From contig CAMPJY010000020.1 in NCBI GenBank assembly GCA_946887025.1, positions 1-23,148 of the forward strand: 23,148 nucleotides of DNA, given 5' to 3'. Below are positions 6,736 to 13,362 of this stretch, one piece after another. Position 1 is the first letter of the stretch. The number at the start of each line of letters is the position of its first letter. The DNA is from an uncultured Salinimicrobium sp. GTDB lineage: Bacteria; Bacteroidota; Bacteroidia; Flavobacteriales; Flavobacteriaceae. The position numbers and the translations under genes are program-made. Below the pieces are notes generated by a model. The model had not been told where the DNA came from. It searched no databases and saw only the letters and a program-made list of their open reading frames with translations.

Positions 6736-8004
6736 ATGAAGAAAAAGACCCTTTATATCATTGTTGGTATTGCATTAGTTCTTATCGTTTTACTGATCGT
6801 TGGAAAGAAGGCGGGATGGTTTGGCAATTCAGGCGAATTTGAACCCGTAGAGATTACGAAAATTGAGCCTATAGACATTCGGGAAACCGTTTCAGCCACC
6901 GGAAAGATCCAGCCTGAGGTGGAGGTGATGCTTTCTTCTGAAGTATCAGGAGAGATCATCGAGCTTCCCATAGTGGAAGGGCAGCAGGTCCAGGAAGGCG
7001 ATCTGCTGGCAAGGGTGAATCCGGATATTTACCAGTCCAGTCTTCAGCGGGCCATCGCCACCCAGAATAATGCGGAGGCGCAGCTTGCACAGGCGGAGGC
7101 AAGTCTGGTGGAAGCAAAATCGGCTTACGAAAGAAACCAGTCCCTCTTCGAAAAAGGCATCATTTCCCGCGCCGAGTGGGAAGGAATCGTTTCGGCTTAC
7201 GAAGTGGCCAAGGCAAACCGCAATTCGGCATTTTACAATGTCCGTAGTTCCGCTGCCACGGTAAATGAAGCCAGGGAAAGTCTGGGGAGGACCAACATAT
7301 ACGCCCCCATGGCGGGTACCATTTCCTCGCTCAGCGCGGAACTTGGGGAGAGGGTAGTGGGAACTCAGCAGATGGCGGGGACCGAGATCCTCAGGGTAGC
7401 CGACCTTTCCAAAATGGAGGTGGAAGTGGATGTGAATGAAAACGACATCGTGAAAGTGAGTGTGGGGGATTCGACCCTGGTTGAGGTGGATGCGTATCTG
7501 AAGCAAAAATTTAAAGGCATTGTGACCGAGATCTCCAATTCGGCCGCTACCGAGCTTACGGCTGATCAGGTGACCAATTTCAAGGTGAAAGTGCGGATCC
7601 TGGAGGATTCATACGCCCATCTTCTGGAAGGAAAACCAGAAAAGTATTCTCCTTTCCGTCCGGGGATGACCGCTACAGTGGATATCATCACCAATAAAAA
7701 AGAGAATGTAATAGGGGTGCCTATCAGCGCCATCGTCATCAAATCTGACACCTCCAGCACTAAAAATAAAAAAGAGGAATCTGCGACTCCCGGAAAAAGA
7801 TTTGAAACTGTCTTTGTCAAGGAGGGAGAAATTGCTAAATTGAGAGTCGTGAAAACGGGGATCCAGGATGACCAGAATATCGAGATCACCACCGGCCTGG
7901 AAGAAGGCGAGACCGTCATCACGGGGCCGTACAATACGGTGACCAAGAAACTGGAATCCGGAGACAAGGTGGAGGTTCTCACTGAGGAGAACAAGGAAGA
8001 ATAA
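6736..8004 (+). CDS. Periplasmic adaptor 2 (RND/MacA-type membrane fusion protein)
   Basis: A 422-residue adaptor with an N-terminal anchor helix (about residues 5-23). The lipoyl half-motif with SGEIIELPIVEGQQVQEGD is near residues 70-88, a helical hairpin spans about 95-180, and the second lipoyl half contains IYAPMAGTISSL. Beta-barrel and membrane-proximal domains follow, with a Lys/Ser-rich insertion (SDTSSTKNKKEE) near residue 338. It is about 50 residues longer than adaptor 1 and clearly a paralogue. Having two adaptors around one TolC suggests a mixed adaptor ring or alternative pairings. tsaB begins 14 bases downstream. Confidence 0.9.
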   Translation: MKKKTLYIIVGIALVLIVLLIVGKKAGWFGNSGEFEPVEITKIEPIDIRETVSATGKIQPEVEVMLSSEVSGEIIELPIVEGQQVQEGDLLARVNPDIYQSSLQRAIATQNNAEAQLAQAEASLVEAKSAYERNQSLFEKGIISRAEWEGIVSAYEVAKANRNSAFYNVRSSAATVNEARESLGRTNIYAPMAGTISSLSAELGERVVGTQQMAGTEILRVADLSKMEVEVDVNENDIVKVSVGDSTLVEVDAYLKQKFKGIVTEISNSAATELTADQVTNFKVKVRILEDSYAHLLEGKPEKYSPFRPGMTATVDIITNKKENVIGVPISAIVIKSDTSSTKNKKEESATPGKRFETVFVKEGEIAKLRVVKTGIQDDQNIEITTGLEEGETVITGPYNTVTKKLESGDKVEVLTEENKEE

Positions 8005-8018
8005 ATGAAGAGGATCAC

Positions 8019-8681
8019 ATGGCACTTATCTTATGTTTAGAGACGGCGACCACCAACTGTTCCGTGGCTTTGGCCGAAAACGGGAAGGTGATAGCCCTGA
8101 AAGAGGACTACAATAATCAGTATTCGCATGCCGAGCGGCTGCATATTTTCATCCAGGAGATCCTGAAGGAGAATAAATATACCCCAGAGGATCTGGAGGC
8201 CGTGGCCGTGAGCAAAGGTCCCGGATCTTATACGGGTCTCAGGATAGGGGTTTCCGCAGCCAAGGGCTTCTGTTTTTCCCTGGATATCCCGCTTATCTCA
8301 ATACCTACGCTCAGCTCCCTGGCCCATCAGGTGGGGAAGGGGGAAGGGGATTATATCTTCCCTTTGCTCGATGCGCGAAGGATGGAGGTATACACCGCAG
8401 GATTTGATGCGGATAAACAGCAGATCTCAGAAACCCAGGCAAAGATCCTGGATGAGACCTCTTTTGAGGAGTATCTGGAGCAGGGGAAAGTCAGCTTTAT
8501 TGGGGACGGGGTGACCAAGTTTAAGGAAATCTGCAAGCATGAGAATGCGCAATTCATAGAAGACAAGCTTCCCTCTTCGAAGGAAATGGCCGCTTTGGCC
8601 TACGAGAAGTTCCTGGAGGAGGATTTTGAGGATGTGGCCTATTTCGAGCCATATTACCTGAAGGATTTTTTGTTGGGGTAG
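8019..8681 (+). CDS. tsaB: tRNA threonylcarbamoyladenosine biosynthesis protein TsaB
   Basis: A 220-residue cytoplasmic protein of the ASKHA fold. TsaB partners TsaD and TsaE to transfer threonylcarbamoyl to A37 of ANN-decoding tRNAs (t6A). The N-terminal strand ILCLETATTNCSVAL and the motif KGPGSYTGLRIG (residues 66-77) are diagnostic. As in TsaB generally, the metal-binding histidines of TsaD are absent. It is short of the roughly 230-residue norm only slightly. The start ATG follows AGAGGATC. It is the last plus-strand gene before a convergent junction and may be carried by exporter readthrough. Confidence 0.93.
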   Translation: MALILCLETATTNCSVALAENGKVIALKEDYNNQYSHAERLHIFIQEILKENKYTPEDLEAVAVSKGPGSYTGLRIGVSAAKGFCFSLDIPLISIPTLSSLAHQVGKGEGDYIFPLLDARRMEVYTAGFDADKQQISETQAKILDETSFEEYLEQGKVSFIGDGVTKFKEICKHENAQFIEDKLPSSKEMAALAYEKFLEEDFEDVAYFEPYYLKDFLLG

Positions 8682-8743
8682 ACCCGGCCAGCGCGCAGAG
8701 ACTCCCGCCCCCTGAGCCGCCAGTATTCACACTGCCGTATCCC

Positions 8744-8759
8744 ACAGTGCAGCCACTGT
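8744..8759. repeat. Small hairpin downstream of tsaB
   Basis: ACAGTG (8744-8749) and CACTGT (8754-8759) form a 6-bp stem with loop CAGC. It lies 63 bases after the tsaB stop. It has no T-run directly after the stem and so is at best a weak terminator. Confidence 0.4.
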
Positions 8760-8769
8760 CCTTTCAAAA

Positions 8770-8837
8770 TTGGGCTAAAGCCCTGAATAATCATTGATTT
8801 CTGGACCGGGGCTTAAAAGCCCCGGCAATAGAGAATT
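8770..8837 (+). repeat. Interspersed palindromic element E1, copy B
   Basis: It starts with GGGCTAAAGCCC (8772-8783), contains the perfect stem-loop CCGGGGCTTAAAAGCCCCGG (8806-8825) and ends GGCAATAGAGAATTT. Both mini-palindromes share the theme GGGCT-A/T-AGCCC. This is the best-preserved of the three E1 copies in the window; the others are at 476-543 and, inverted, 553-623. Confidence 0.8.
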
Positions 8838-8855
8838 TTTTTGGATCCCGATTCG

Positions 8856-8907
8856 CTGGTCCAAATCTACAGATTTGGACCCCCCGGGTGGCGATCTCAT
8901 GATCGCC
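8856..8907 (+). repeat. 52-nt twin-hairpin element E2, copy B
   Basis: Two hairpins in a row: GGTCCAAATCT/AGATTTGGACC around a 2-nt loop (8858-8881) and GGCGATC/GATCGCC around a 4-nt loop (8890-8907), joined by a short spacer. The same 52-nt block occurs at 20713-20764 with 47 identical positions. All five differences lie in loops or the spacer. Confidence 0.85.
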
Positions 8908-8942
8908 ATAATTGGGTTCTTGACACGCGATAAATGGCGTCT

Positions 8943-9785
8943 CTACTCCAGCGTTTGTTTTGGGGTATTGATGATATGCAGGTCCCTTTGTGGAAAGGGA
9001 ATGGAAATCCCGGCGTGTTCCAGCCTTCTTTTTCCTTCTTCAATAGTGAAGAAATGCCTGTCCCAAAAGGTCTCATTGGTTGCCCAGTACCGCACCGCCA
9101 GATTGACCGAACTGTCCGCCAGTTCCTTGACCAGTACCTGTGGCGCGGGTTCCTTCTCGATATCTTCCTGCTCGTTCACCAAATTCAAAAGTATATCCTT
9201 GGCTTCCTTTATATTGTCGTTATACGAGATCCCGAAGATGATCTCCTCCCTGCGCGTCTTTTCTGCTGAGTAATTGATGATGTTGTCATTGGACAGCTGT
9301 CCGTTGGGGATCACCACCAGCTGGTTCCCGAAGGTATTCAGTTTGGTATAGAACAGCGAGATATCCTTGACGCTGCCCGAAACTCCCTGGACCTCGATCC
9401 AGTCCCCGATCCGGAAAGGCTTAAGTAAAATGATCAGGACCCCGCCTGCGAGGTTGGCGAGGGAACCCTGAAGGGCCAGTCCTATAGCCAGTCCCGCAGC
9501 TCCCAGGGCAGCCAGCAGGGAAGTGGTCTCAAATCCGAGCTGGGTGATGACCATCACAAACAGAAGGATCTTTAGAGCCCAGCTGAGGAAGGTGATGGTG
9601 AAATTCTGAAGCGCCACATCGTAATCTCTGTGCACAAACAGCTTCCTCAGGTATTTCATCAGGAAACTGATGGCCCATAGCCCGATGATCAGGAGGGCAA
9701 TGGCGCCGATAAGGGTGGGGAGATAACCTATTAATCGTTCCGCAAATTCTGCAATATAATGCTGAATATCTTTGAGGTTTTCCAT
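8943..9785 (-). CDS. mscS: Small-conductance mechanosensitive channel (MscS family)
   Basis: A 280-residue inner-membrane channel that should open under membrane tension to release solutes on osmotic downshock. It has three helices: about residues 18-45, 60-85, and the pore helix with LAALGAAGLAIGLALQGSLA (about 90-110). The hallmark LLKPFRIGDWIEV opens the cytoplasmic beta domain, followed by VVIPNGQLSNDNIINYS. The length matches compact E. coli-type MscS. It is probably monocistronic, because a TAnnTTTG-like element lies about 39 bases upstream and the nfu gene beyond ends at its own terminator. It converges with tsaB. Confidence 0.93.
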   Translation of the reverse strand: MENLKDIQHYIAEFAERLIGYLPTLIGAIALLIIGLWAISFLMKYLRKLFVHRDYDVALQNFTITFLSWALKILLFVMVITQLGFETTSLLAALGAAGLAIGLALQGSLANLAGGVLIILLKPFRIGDWIEVQGVSGSVKDISLFYTKLNTFGNQLVVIPNGQLSNDNIINYSAEKTRREEIIFGISYNDNIKEAKDILLNLVNEQEDIEKEPAPQVLVKELADSSVNLAVRYWATNETFWDRHFFTIEEGKRRLEHAGISIPFPQRDLHIINTPKQTLE

Positions 9786-9823
9786 AAATCGTAATTTTAG
9801 GGCAGAAATTGCCTGTCCTACTG

Positions 9824-9831
9824 CAAAAATA
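9824..9831 (-). promoter_or_regulatory. TAnnTTTG-type -7 element upstream of mscS
   Basis: On the minus strand this reads TATTTTTG, a full match to the Bacteroidota -7 consensus TAnnTTTG, ending 38 bases before the mscS ATG. I see no good -33 TTG at the usual spacing, so it is a moderate candidate. Confidence 0.45.
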
Positions 9832-9896
9832 AAGGATTTAAAGGGAAAGTGACCGGGAAAGTGCCTAAAATCATGTTAAGGCTATGAAGGGGTTCC

Positions 9897-9933
9897 CGCA
9901 GATGGCGCAGATTTTTGCGCAGATTTCGCAGAT
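9897..9933. repeat. Four CGCAGAT direct repeats
   Basis: CGCAGAT occurs at 9897-9903, 9906-9912, 9918-9924 and 9927-9933, so starts are 9, 12 and 9 bases apart. The cluster sits between the mscS promoter side and the nfu terminator. Arrays of this CGCAGAT type are familiar to me as dispersed intergenic repeats in Bacteroidota. There are no uniform spacers, so this is not a CRISPR. Confidence 0.65.
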
Positions 9934-9941
9934 ATTAAATG

Positions 9942-9973
9942 AAAAAGGGACAGGCTGAGGCCTGTCCTTTTTT
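9942..9973 (-). terminator. Intrinsic terminator of the Nfu gene
   Basis: GGACAGGC (9948-9955) and GCCTGTCC (9960-9967) form an 8-bp GC-rich stem with a 4-nt loop. T-runs flank it on both sides: six T on the plus strand (9968-9973) and CTTTTT on the minus strand (9942-9947). It sits about 20 bases past the nfu stop. It could work in both directions. Confidence 0.85.
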
Positions 9974-9989
9974 GGTATTTGAATTTTTA

Positions 9990-10904
9990 TTATCCGTTCA
10001 CCGCTTCCACCTTGGAAACCCTTCCCTGAAGCATTTCCTTGAGCATGTTCTCTATCCCGTTTTTCAAAGTATAGGTAGAGGAAGGACAGCCGCTGCAGGC
10101 ACCCTGGAGGATTACCTTCACGATTTTTTCCTCAGGATCGTAGGAATCAAAAATTATATTCCCTCCGTCACTGGCTACGGCCGGTTTTATATATTCCTCC
10201 AGGATGTCGATTATCTCCTGAGAGGTTGCATCCATTGGAATGGCAGGCGCCGCGGGAGCAGCAGTTTCAGACGTGGTGGTTTTGACAGGGGCAATGTGAT
10301 CATCATTCAGTACATCCTTTCCTTCTTCAAGGAAGACGCGGATGAATTCCCTTAATTCGTTGGTGATGTCATCCCATTCCGCCAGTTCATTTTTGCTGAT
10401 GGATAGGTAATTCTCGTCAATAAAAACCTGCTTGATGAATGGGAACCTGAAAAGCTCCGTCGCCAGGGGGGAATTTACGGCCTCCTCAGGAGTTTTGAAT
10501 TCCACGGCCTGCAGTACGAGTTTCTTGTTGGAGGCAAATTTAATGACCGCAGGGTTCGGAGTGGTCTCAGCATATACCGTCACCGGGACCTTTCGGTCGG
10601 AATTTTCAGAAGGGGTTACCACGATCCCCCCGCTGTTCAGATATTCGCTAAGCTGGTCTGCCACCTCATTCTGTACGTCTTTCCAGTGAACGATGTTGTA
10701 TTTTTCAATGGCGACAAAATTCTGGGCTATAAAGACCTTCTTCACGAAAGGCAGGTGAAAAAGCTGCTGGGCGAGGGGTGATCTTCCGGCCTCGTCTATA
10801 TTGCTGAATTCAAAGCTTTCGTGTTTGGTAAGGAATTTATTGGCCTCAAATTTTACTATGGTCGGTTTGGTGGTGGGCTGTATATTTATGGTATAAGTGC
10901 TCAT
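9990..10904 (-). CDS. NifU-like Fe-S cluster carrier with two Nfu N-terminal domains
   Basis: A 304-residue cytosolic protein predicted to carry and deliver Fe-S clusters. It contains two tandem Nfu N-type domains (about residues 5-95 and 107-200). They share the pattern PTIVKFEANK / PAVIKFASNK, then SPLAQQLFHLPFVKKVFI / SPLATELFRFPFIKQVFI. A Thr/Ala/Pro-rich linker (about 205-225) and the NifU C-terminal domain follow, with the cluster ligand motif CSGC at 270-273. Typical Nfu proteins have one N-domain, so this is a domain duplication. The ATG lies about 14 bases past a consensus -7 element, and an intrinsic terminator follows, so it is probably a single-gene unit. Confidence 0.9.
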   Translation of the reverse strand: MSTYTINIQPTTKPTIVKFEANKFLTKHESFEFSNIDEAGRSPLAQQLFHLPFVKKVFIAQNFVAIEKYNIVHWKDVQNEVADQLSEYLNSGGIVVTPSENSDRKVPVTVYAETTPNPAVIKFASNKKLVLQAVEFKTPEEAVNSPLATELFRFPFIKQVFIDENYLSISKNELAEWDDITNELREFIRVFLEEGKDVLNDDHIAPVKTTTSETAAPAAPAIPMDATSQEIIDILEEYIKPAVASDGGNIIFDSYDPEEKIVKVILQGACSGCPSSTYTLKNGIENMLKEMLQGRVSKVEAVNG

Positions 10905-10918
10905 ATAGAAAATTTATG

Positions 10919-10926
10919 CAAAAGTA
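10919..10926 (-). promoter_or_regulatory. TAnnTTTG-type -7 element of the Nfu gene
   Basis: The minus strand reads TACTTTTG, an exact TAnnTTTG match, 14 bases before the ATG at 10904. The -33 box is unclear, since TTTG copies just upstream are too close. The predicted leader would be only a few bases, a feature seen with short-leader genes in this phylum. Confidence 0.5.
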
Positions 10927-10960
10927 CAAAAACAAAGAGGAAGGATGTCTGTTTTGTCGC

Positions 10961-11000
10961 CAAAAAAAGGGTATCCGGAGTGAAAGCCCTGGAGTGGCGA
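10961..11000 (-). terminator. Weak candidate terminator of murI
   Basis: Read on the minus strand, AGGG (10990-10987) can pair with CCCT (10971-10968), followed at once by a run of seven T (10968-10962). An outer pair TCGCCA/TGGCGA (11000-10995 with 10962-10957) could close the whole. The stem is short and the loop long, so support is limited. It lies 60-100 bases past the murI stop and just upstream of the nfu promoter. Confidence 0.3.
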
Positions 11001-11060
11001 AACCTTTGTAGAAACTTGATCCCCAAACAACATATAACCCCGGAGGGGCGACCCATAATT

Positions 11061-11849
11061 TTAGAAATCCAGGAAATTCACTTCATAGGCTTCCCCCGAA
11101 GGGCACACCAGCGATCTCAATGTTGCCGGGTCGGCATTGGAAAAGAATTCGGGGGCTGCCTGTGGGGCATCAGCCAATAGATCCAGCTTCTCCAGCACAT
11201 TTTTTGTCTGATTGGCCACCGCCTGGCCGGAATCGATGATTTTAACGCCCTCTGGCAGCATCTTTTTCAAAAGGGGGATCAGGTATGGGTAATGGCTGCA
11301 ACCCAGCACGAGATAGTCTATATTGGCCTCCATCATGGGGTCGAGGAGCCGTCTTAGAAGCTGCTCGGTTGCGGGGGCATCTTTTTCGCCTCTTTCGATA
11401 GCCTTAACCAGGCCCGTACCCACGACTTCCACCACTTTGGCATGCTGGGAGTAAAGATCAGAGGTCTCGGCGAAAAGTTCGCTGGAAAGGGTACCCCGGG
11501 TGGCCAGGATGCCTATGACCCTGGTCTTTGAACTGAGGGCAGCGGGTTTTATGGCTGGTTCAATTCCTATGAAGGGGACATTGAATTCTGCCCTGAGGTG
11601 TTTAATGGCATTGGTGGTGGCGGTGTTGCAGGCTACGACGATTAGTTTGGATCCCATCTCCAGCAGGCGCCGGGTGTTCTTGACGCTGAGGTCGATTATT
11701 TCCTGTCTGGGTTTTTCTCCGTAGGGTGCATTTACACTATCCGCCAGATAAAGTGTTTGCTCGAAGGGAAGCAGACTGTGGATCTCTTTCCAGATGGAGG
11801 TGCCTCCAACGCCGGAATCAAAAATACCTATTGGCTGCTCTTTTCCCAT
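11061..11849 (-). CDS. murI: Glutamate racemase
   Basis: A 262-residue cytoplasmic enzyme interconverting L- and D-glutamate for peptidoglycan precursors. The N-terminus IGIFDSGVGG (residues 7-16) and YGEKP are typical. The two catalytic cysteines are in VACNT (Cys74) and LGCSHYP (Cys184), and an aspartate of the substrate site is at D11. Length is normal. It is the last gene of the porG-uppS-bamA-ompH-ompH series. It begins only 15 bases past a strong terminator hairpin that follows the upstream ompH gene, so its mRNA must either come from readthrough or start within that hairpin. Confidence 0.95.
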   Translation of the reverse strand: MGKEQPIGIFDSGVGGTSIWKEIHSLLPFEQTLYLADSVNAPYGEKPRQEIIDLSVKNTRRLLEMGSKLIVVACNTATTNAIKHLRAEFNVPFIGIEPAIKPAALSSKTRVIGILATRGTLSSELFAETSDLYSQHAKVVEVVGTGLVKAIERGEKDAPATEQLLRRLLDPMMEANIDYLVLGCSHYPYLIPLLKKMLPEGVKIIDSGQAVANQTKNVLEKLDLLADAPQAAPEFFSNADPATLRSLVCPSGEAYEVNFLDF

Positions 11850-11864
11850 TCCTGTAAAAATAAA

Positions 11865-11891
11865 AAACTGCGCATCAATGATGCGCAGTTT
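11865..11891 (-). terminator. Strong hairpin between the second ompH gene and murI
   Basis: AAACTGCGCATC (11865-11876) and GATGCGCAGTTT (11880-11891) form a perfect 12-bp stem with a 3-nt loop. On the minus strand the stem is followed by TTTATTTTTA. It lies 27 bases after the ompH stop and 15 bases before the murI ATG. It should terminate, at least partly, the upstream transcript. Confidence 0.85.
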
Positions 11892-11917
11892 ACAAGGTTT
11901 TTATTTTTTTCCGAAAA

Positions 11918-12427
11918 TTAGATTCCCAAAGCCTTCTTAACATCAGGCATAAGGTTGTACCCATCAGCCATCAGTACTCCTGAACCTGTAGTGGAATCCA
12001 GTACGTAATCGTATCCTTTTGCACGGGCTACTTCCTGGATGGTTTTATGAGCTTTCTCCATAATAGGACGGACTAGTTCGATTCTTTTCTTTTCCAGCTC
12101 TCTAAGCGCATTCTGCTGATATTCCTGAATGCTTCTCTGAGTCTGCTGAAGTTCGGTCATCCTCTTGGCGTTTTCCTCGTCTGTCTTGGTAGTGGCCTCG
12201 GCATCGTATCTTTTCATGGTGGCCTGTGCTGCAGCTACCATATCCTTAATCTCAGTATCGTAGGTCTTCTCAAGTTTCTCAAGCTGGGTCATGGCTGCTT
12301 TGAAATCTGGCAGTTGCTCAACAAGCTCCTGCGCGGAAATATGCGCTACCTTGGATTGTGCATTTGCAAAAGTAGTTGCTCCCAGGGTTAAGGCTACAGC
12401 TATTAAAAGGGTCTTAAATTGTTTCAT
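11918..12427 (-). CDS. Skp/OmpH periplasmic chaperone (second, short copy)
   Basis: A 169-residue secreted protein of the Skp/OmpH family, which hold unfolded outer-membrane proteins in the periplasm on the way to BamA. The signal peptide ends at FANAQ (about residue 24). Next come KVAHISAQELVEQLPDFKAA, a Lys/Glu/Gln-rich helical hairpin (about 45-125), and the closing strand segment VARAKGYDYVLDSTTGSGVL. Length is standard for Skp. It is a paralogue of the upstream OmpH-like gene, separated by 98 bases, and it is followed by a strong terminator hairpin. Confidence 0.9.
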   Translation of the reverse strand: MKQFKTLLIAVALTLGATTFANAQSKVAHISAQELVEQLPDFKAAMTQLEKLEKTYDTEIKDMVAAAQATMKRYDAEATTKTDEENAKRMTELQQTQRSIQEYQQNALRELEKKRIELVRPIMEKAHKTIQEVARAKGYDYVLDSTTGSGVLMADGYNLMPDVKKALGI

Positions 12428-12525
12428 TTTTAAAGTGTTAATTGTGATTTAGTGAATTTGAATTGATTTTCGTTTTTAAGTATTCTGGTTTTATAACTTT
12501 TATAAAGGTGCTTAACCTCTAAATT

Positions 12526-13329
12526 TTAATTGTCATCTTCTTTTTGTTTTCGTGCCTCGGCAATCGAATCTTTTTTTCTCTGGCGTTCTTCCAGCACCTT
12601 GGCGCGACGCGCTTCAAATTCTAGTTTCCTTGCCTCGCGGATGGAATCCCGTTCTTTTTTTCGCTGGTCTATCAGTGCCTGACGCTCCTGGGCCTTCTCT
12701 TCCCTGGCCTGCTCCCGTTCGCTGATTACCGCCTCTTCTTCCACAGTCCTGGCTTCCTCCCTCACGATCTCCTCACGTTCACTTCTGCTATCCGCCTGCT
12801 CCCGATTGGAGGCCCTGGTGATGCTTCGCAGCACCTGGTCGCTGATATCGAGGCTCTCGGCTGCATAGAGCATGACCACATCGGCCGATTTGTCAAATAT
12901 AAGATCGTAGGCCCTGGCGGCGGCTATTTCCTGGACAGCTATGAAAACCTGGTCTTGGATAGGCTTTACCAACTGGAGTTTCTGGGTGATTAGATCCCCA
13001 TTGGGACCGAATCTTTTCTGCTGATACTCCAGCACCTTCTGTTGTTCAAATTCTATTTCTTCTTCGCGCTCCTCAATCAGTTCGCTGGTAAGGAGTGGTT
13101 TTTCATTCTCCAGACTCTCCCTCATGGCTTCCACTTTGGCGAGTTCTGTTTCAATTTCAGATTTCCATTTCTGCACCTTGGCTTCCAGCTGGGCCGAGGC
13201 TTCCTGATATTCGGGAACATTCTGAAGTATATACTCCATGTCCACATAACCAATCCTTACTGTCTTCTGGGCTTGAACCGCAAGACCTGCTATTAGAAAA
13301 ATACCGGCGAAAAGAATTGATTTTTTCAT
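12526..13329 (-). CDS. Skp/OmpH-family protein with long charged C-terminal extension
   Basis: A 267-residue secreted protein. The signal peptide ends at AVQAQ (about residue 20). The OmpH domain runs over about residues 23-170, opening with VRIGYVDMEYILQNVPEYQEA and closing with AAARAYDLIFDKSADVVML. About 95 extra residues follow, almost entirely Arg, Glu, Lys, Ala and Gln, predicted to be one long charged helix. A near-repeat, RKKERDSIREARK and RQRKKDSIAEARK, is visible at its end. Usual Skp proteins stop where this tail begins. The gene lies 33 bases after bamA, so it belongs to the same outer-membrane assembly operon. Confidence 0.9.
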   Translation of the reverse strand: MKKSILFAGIFLIAGLAVQAQKTVRIGYVDMEYILQNVPEYQEASAQLEAKVQKWKSEIETELAKVEAMRESLENEKPLLTSELIEEREEEIEFEQQKVLEYQQKRFGPNGDLITQKLQLVKPIQDQVFIAVQEIAAARAYDLIFDKSADVVMLYAAESLDISDQVLRSITRASNREQADSRSEREEIVREEARTVEEEAVISEREQAREEKAQERQALIDQRKKERDSIREARKLEFEARRAKVLEERQRKKDSIAEARKQKEDDN

Positions 13330-13362
13330 ATCTGAAATGATTAAAGAAAATACCGTGCCAAA

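Larger units (their letters stand above)
8682..8942. other. Convergent intergenic region with repeat locus B
   Basis: This gap lies between the stops of tsaB (plus) and the MscS gene (minus). It holds ACAGTG/CACTGT (8744-8759), one copy of element E1 (8770-8837) and a pair of hairpins at 8856-8907. No canonical stem plus T-run terminator stands out. The GC-rich stem CCGGGGCT/AGCCCCGG (8806-8825) is followed about 10 nt later by a T-run, so the repeats may double as terminators. Confidence 0.5.
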
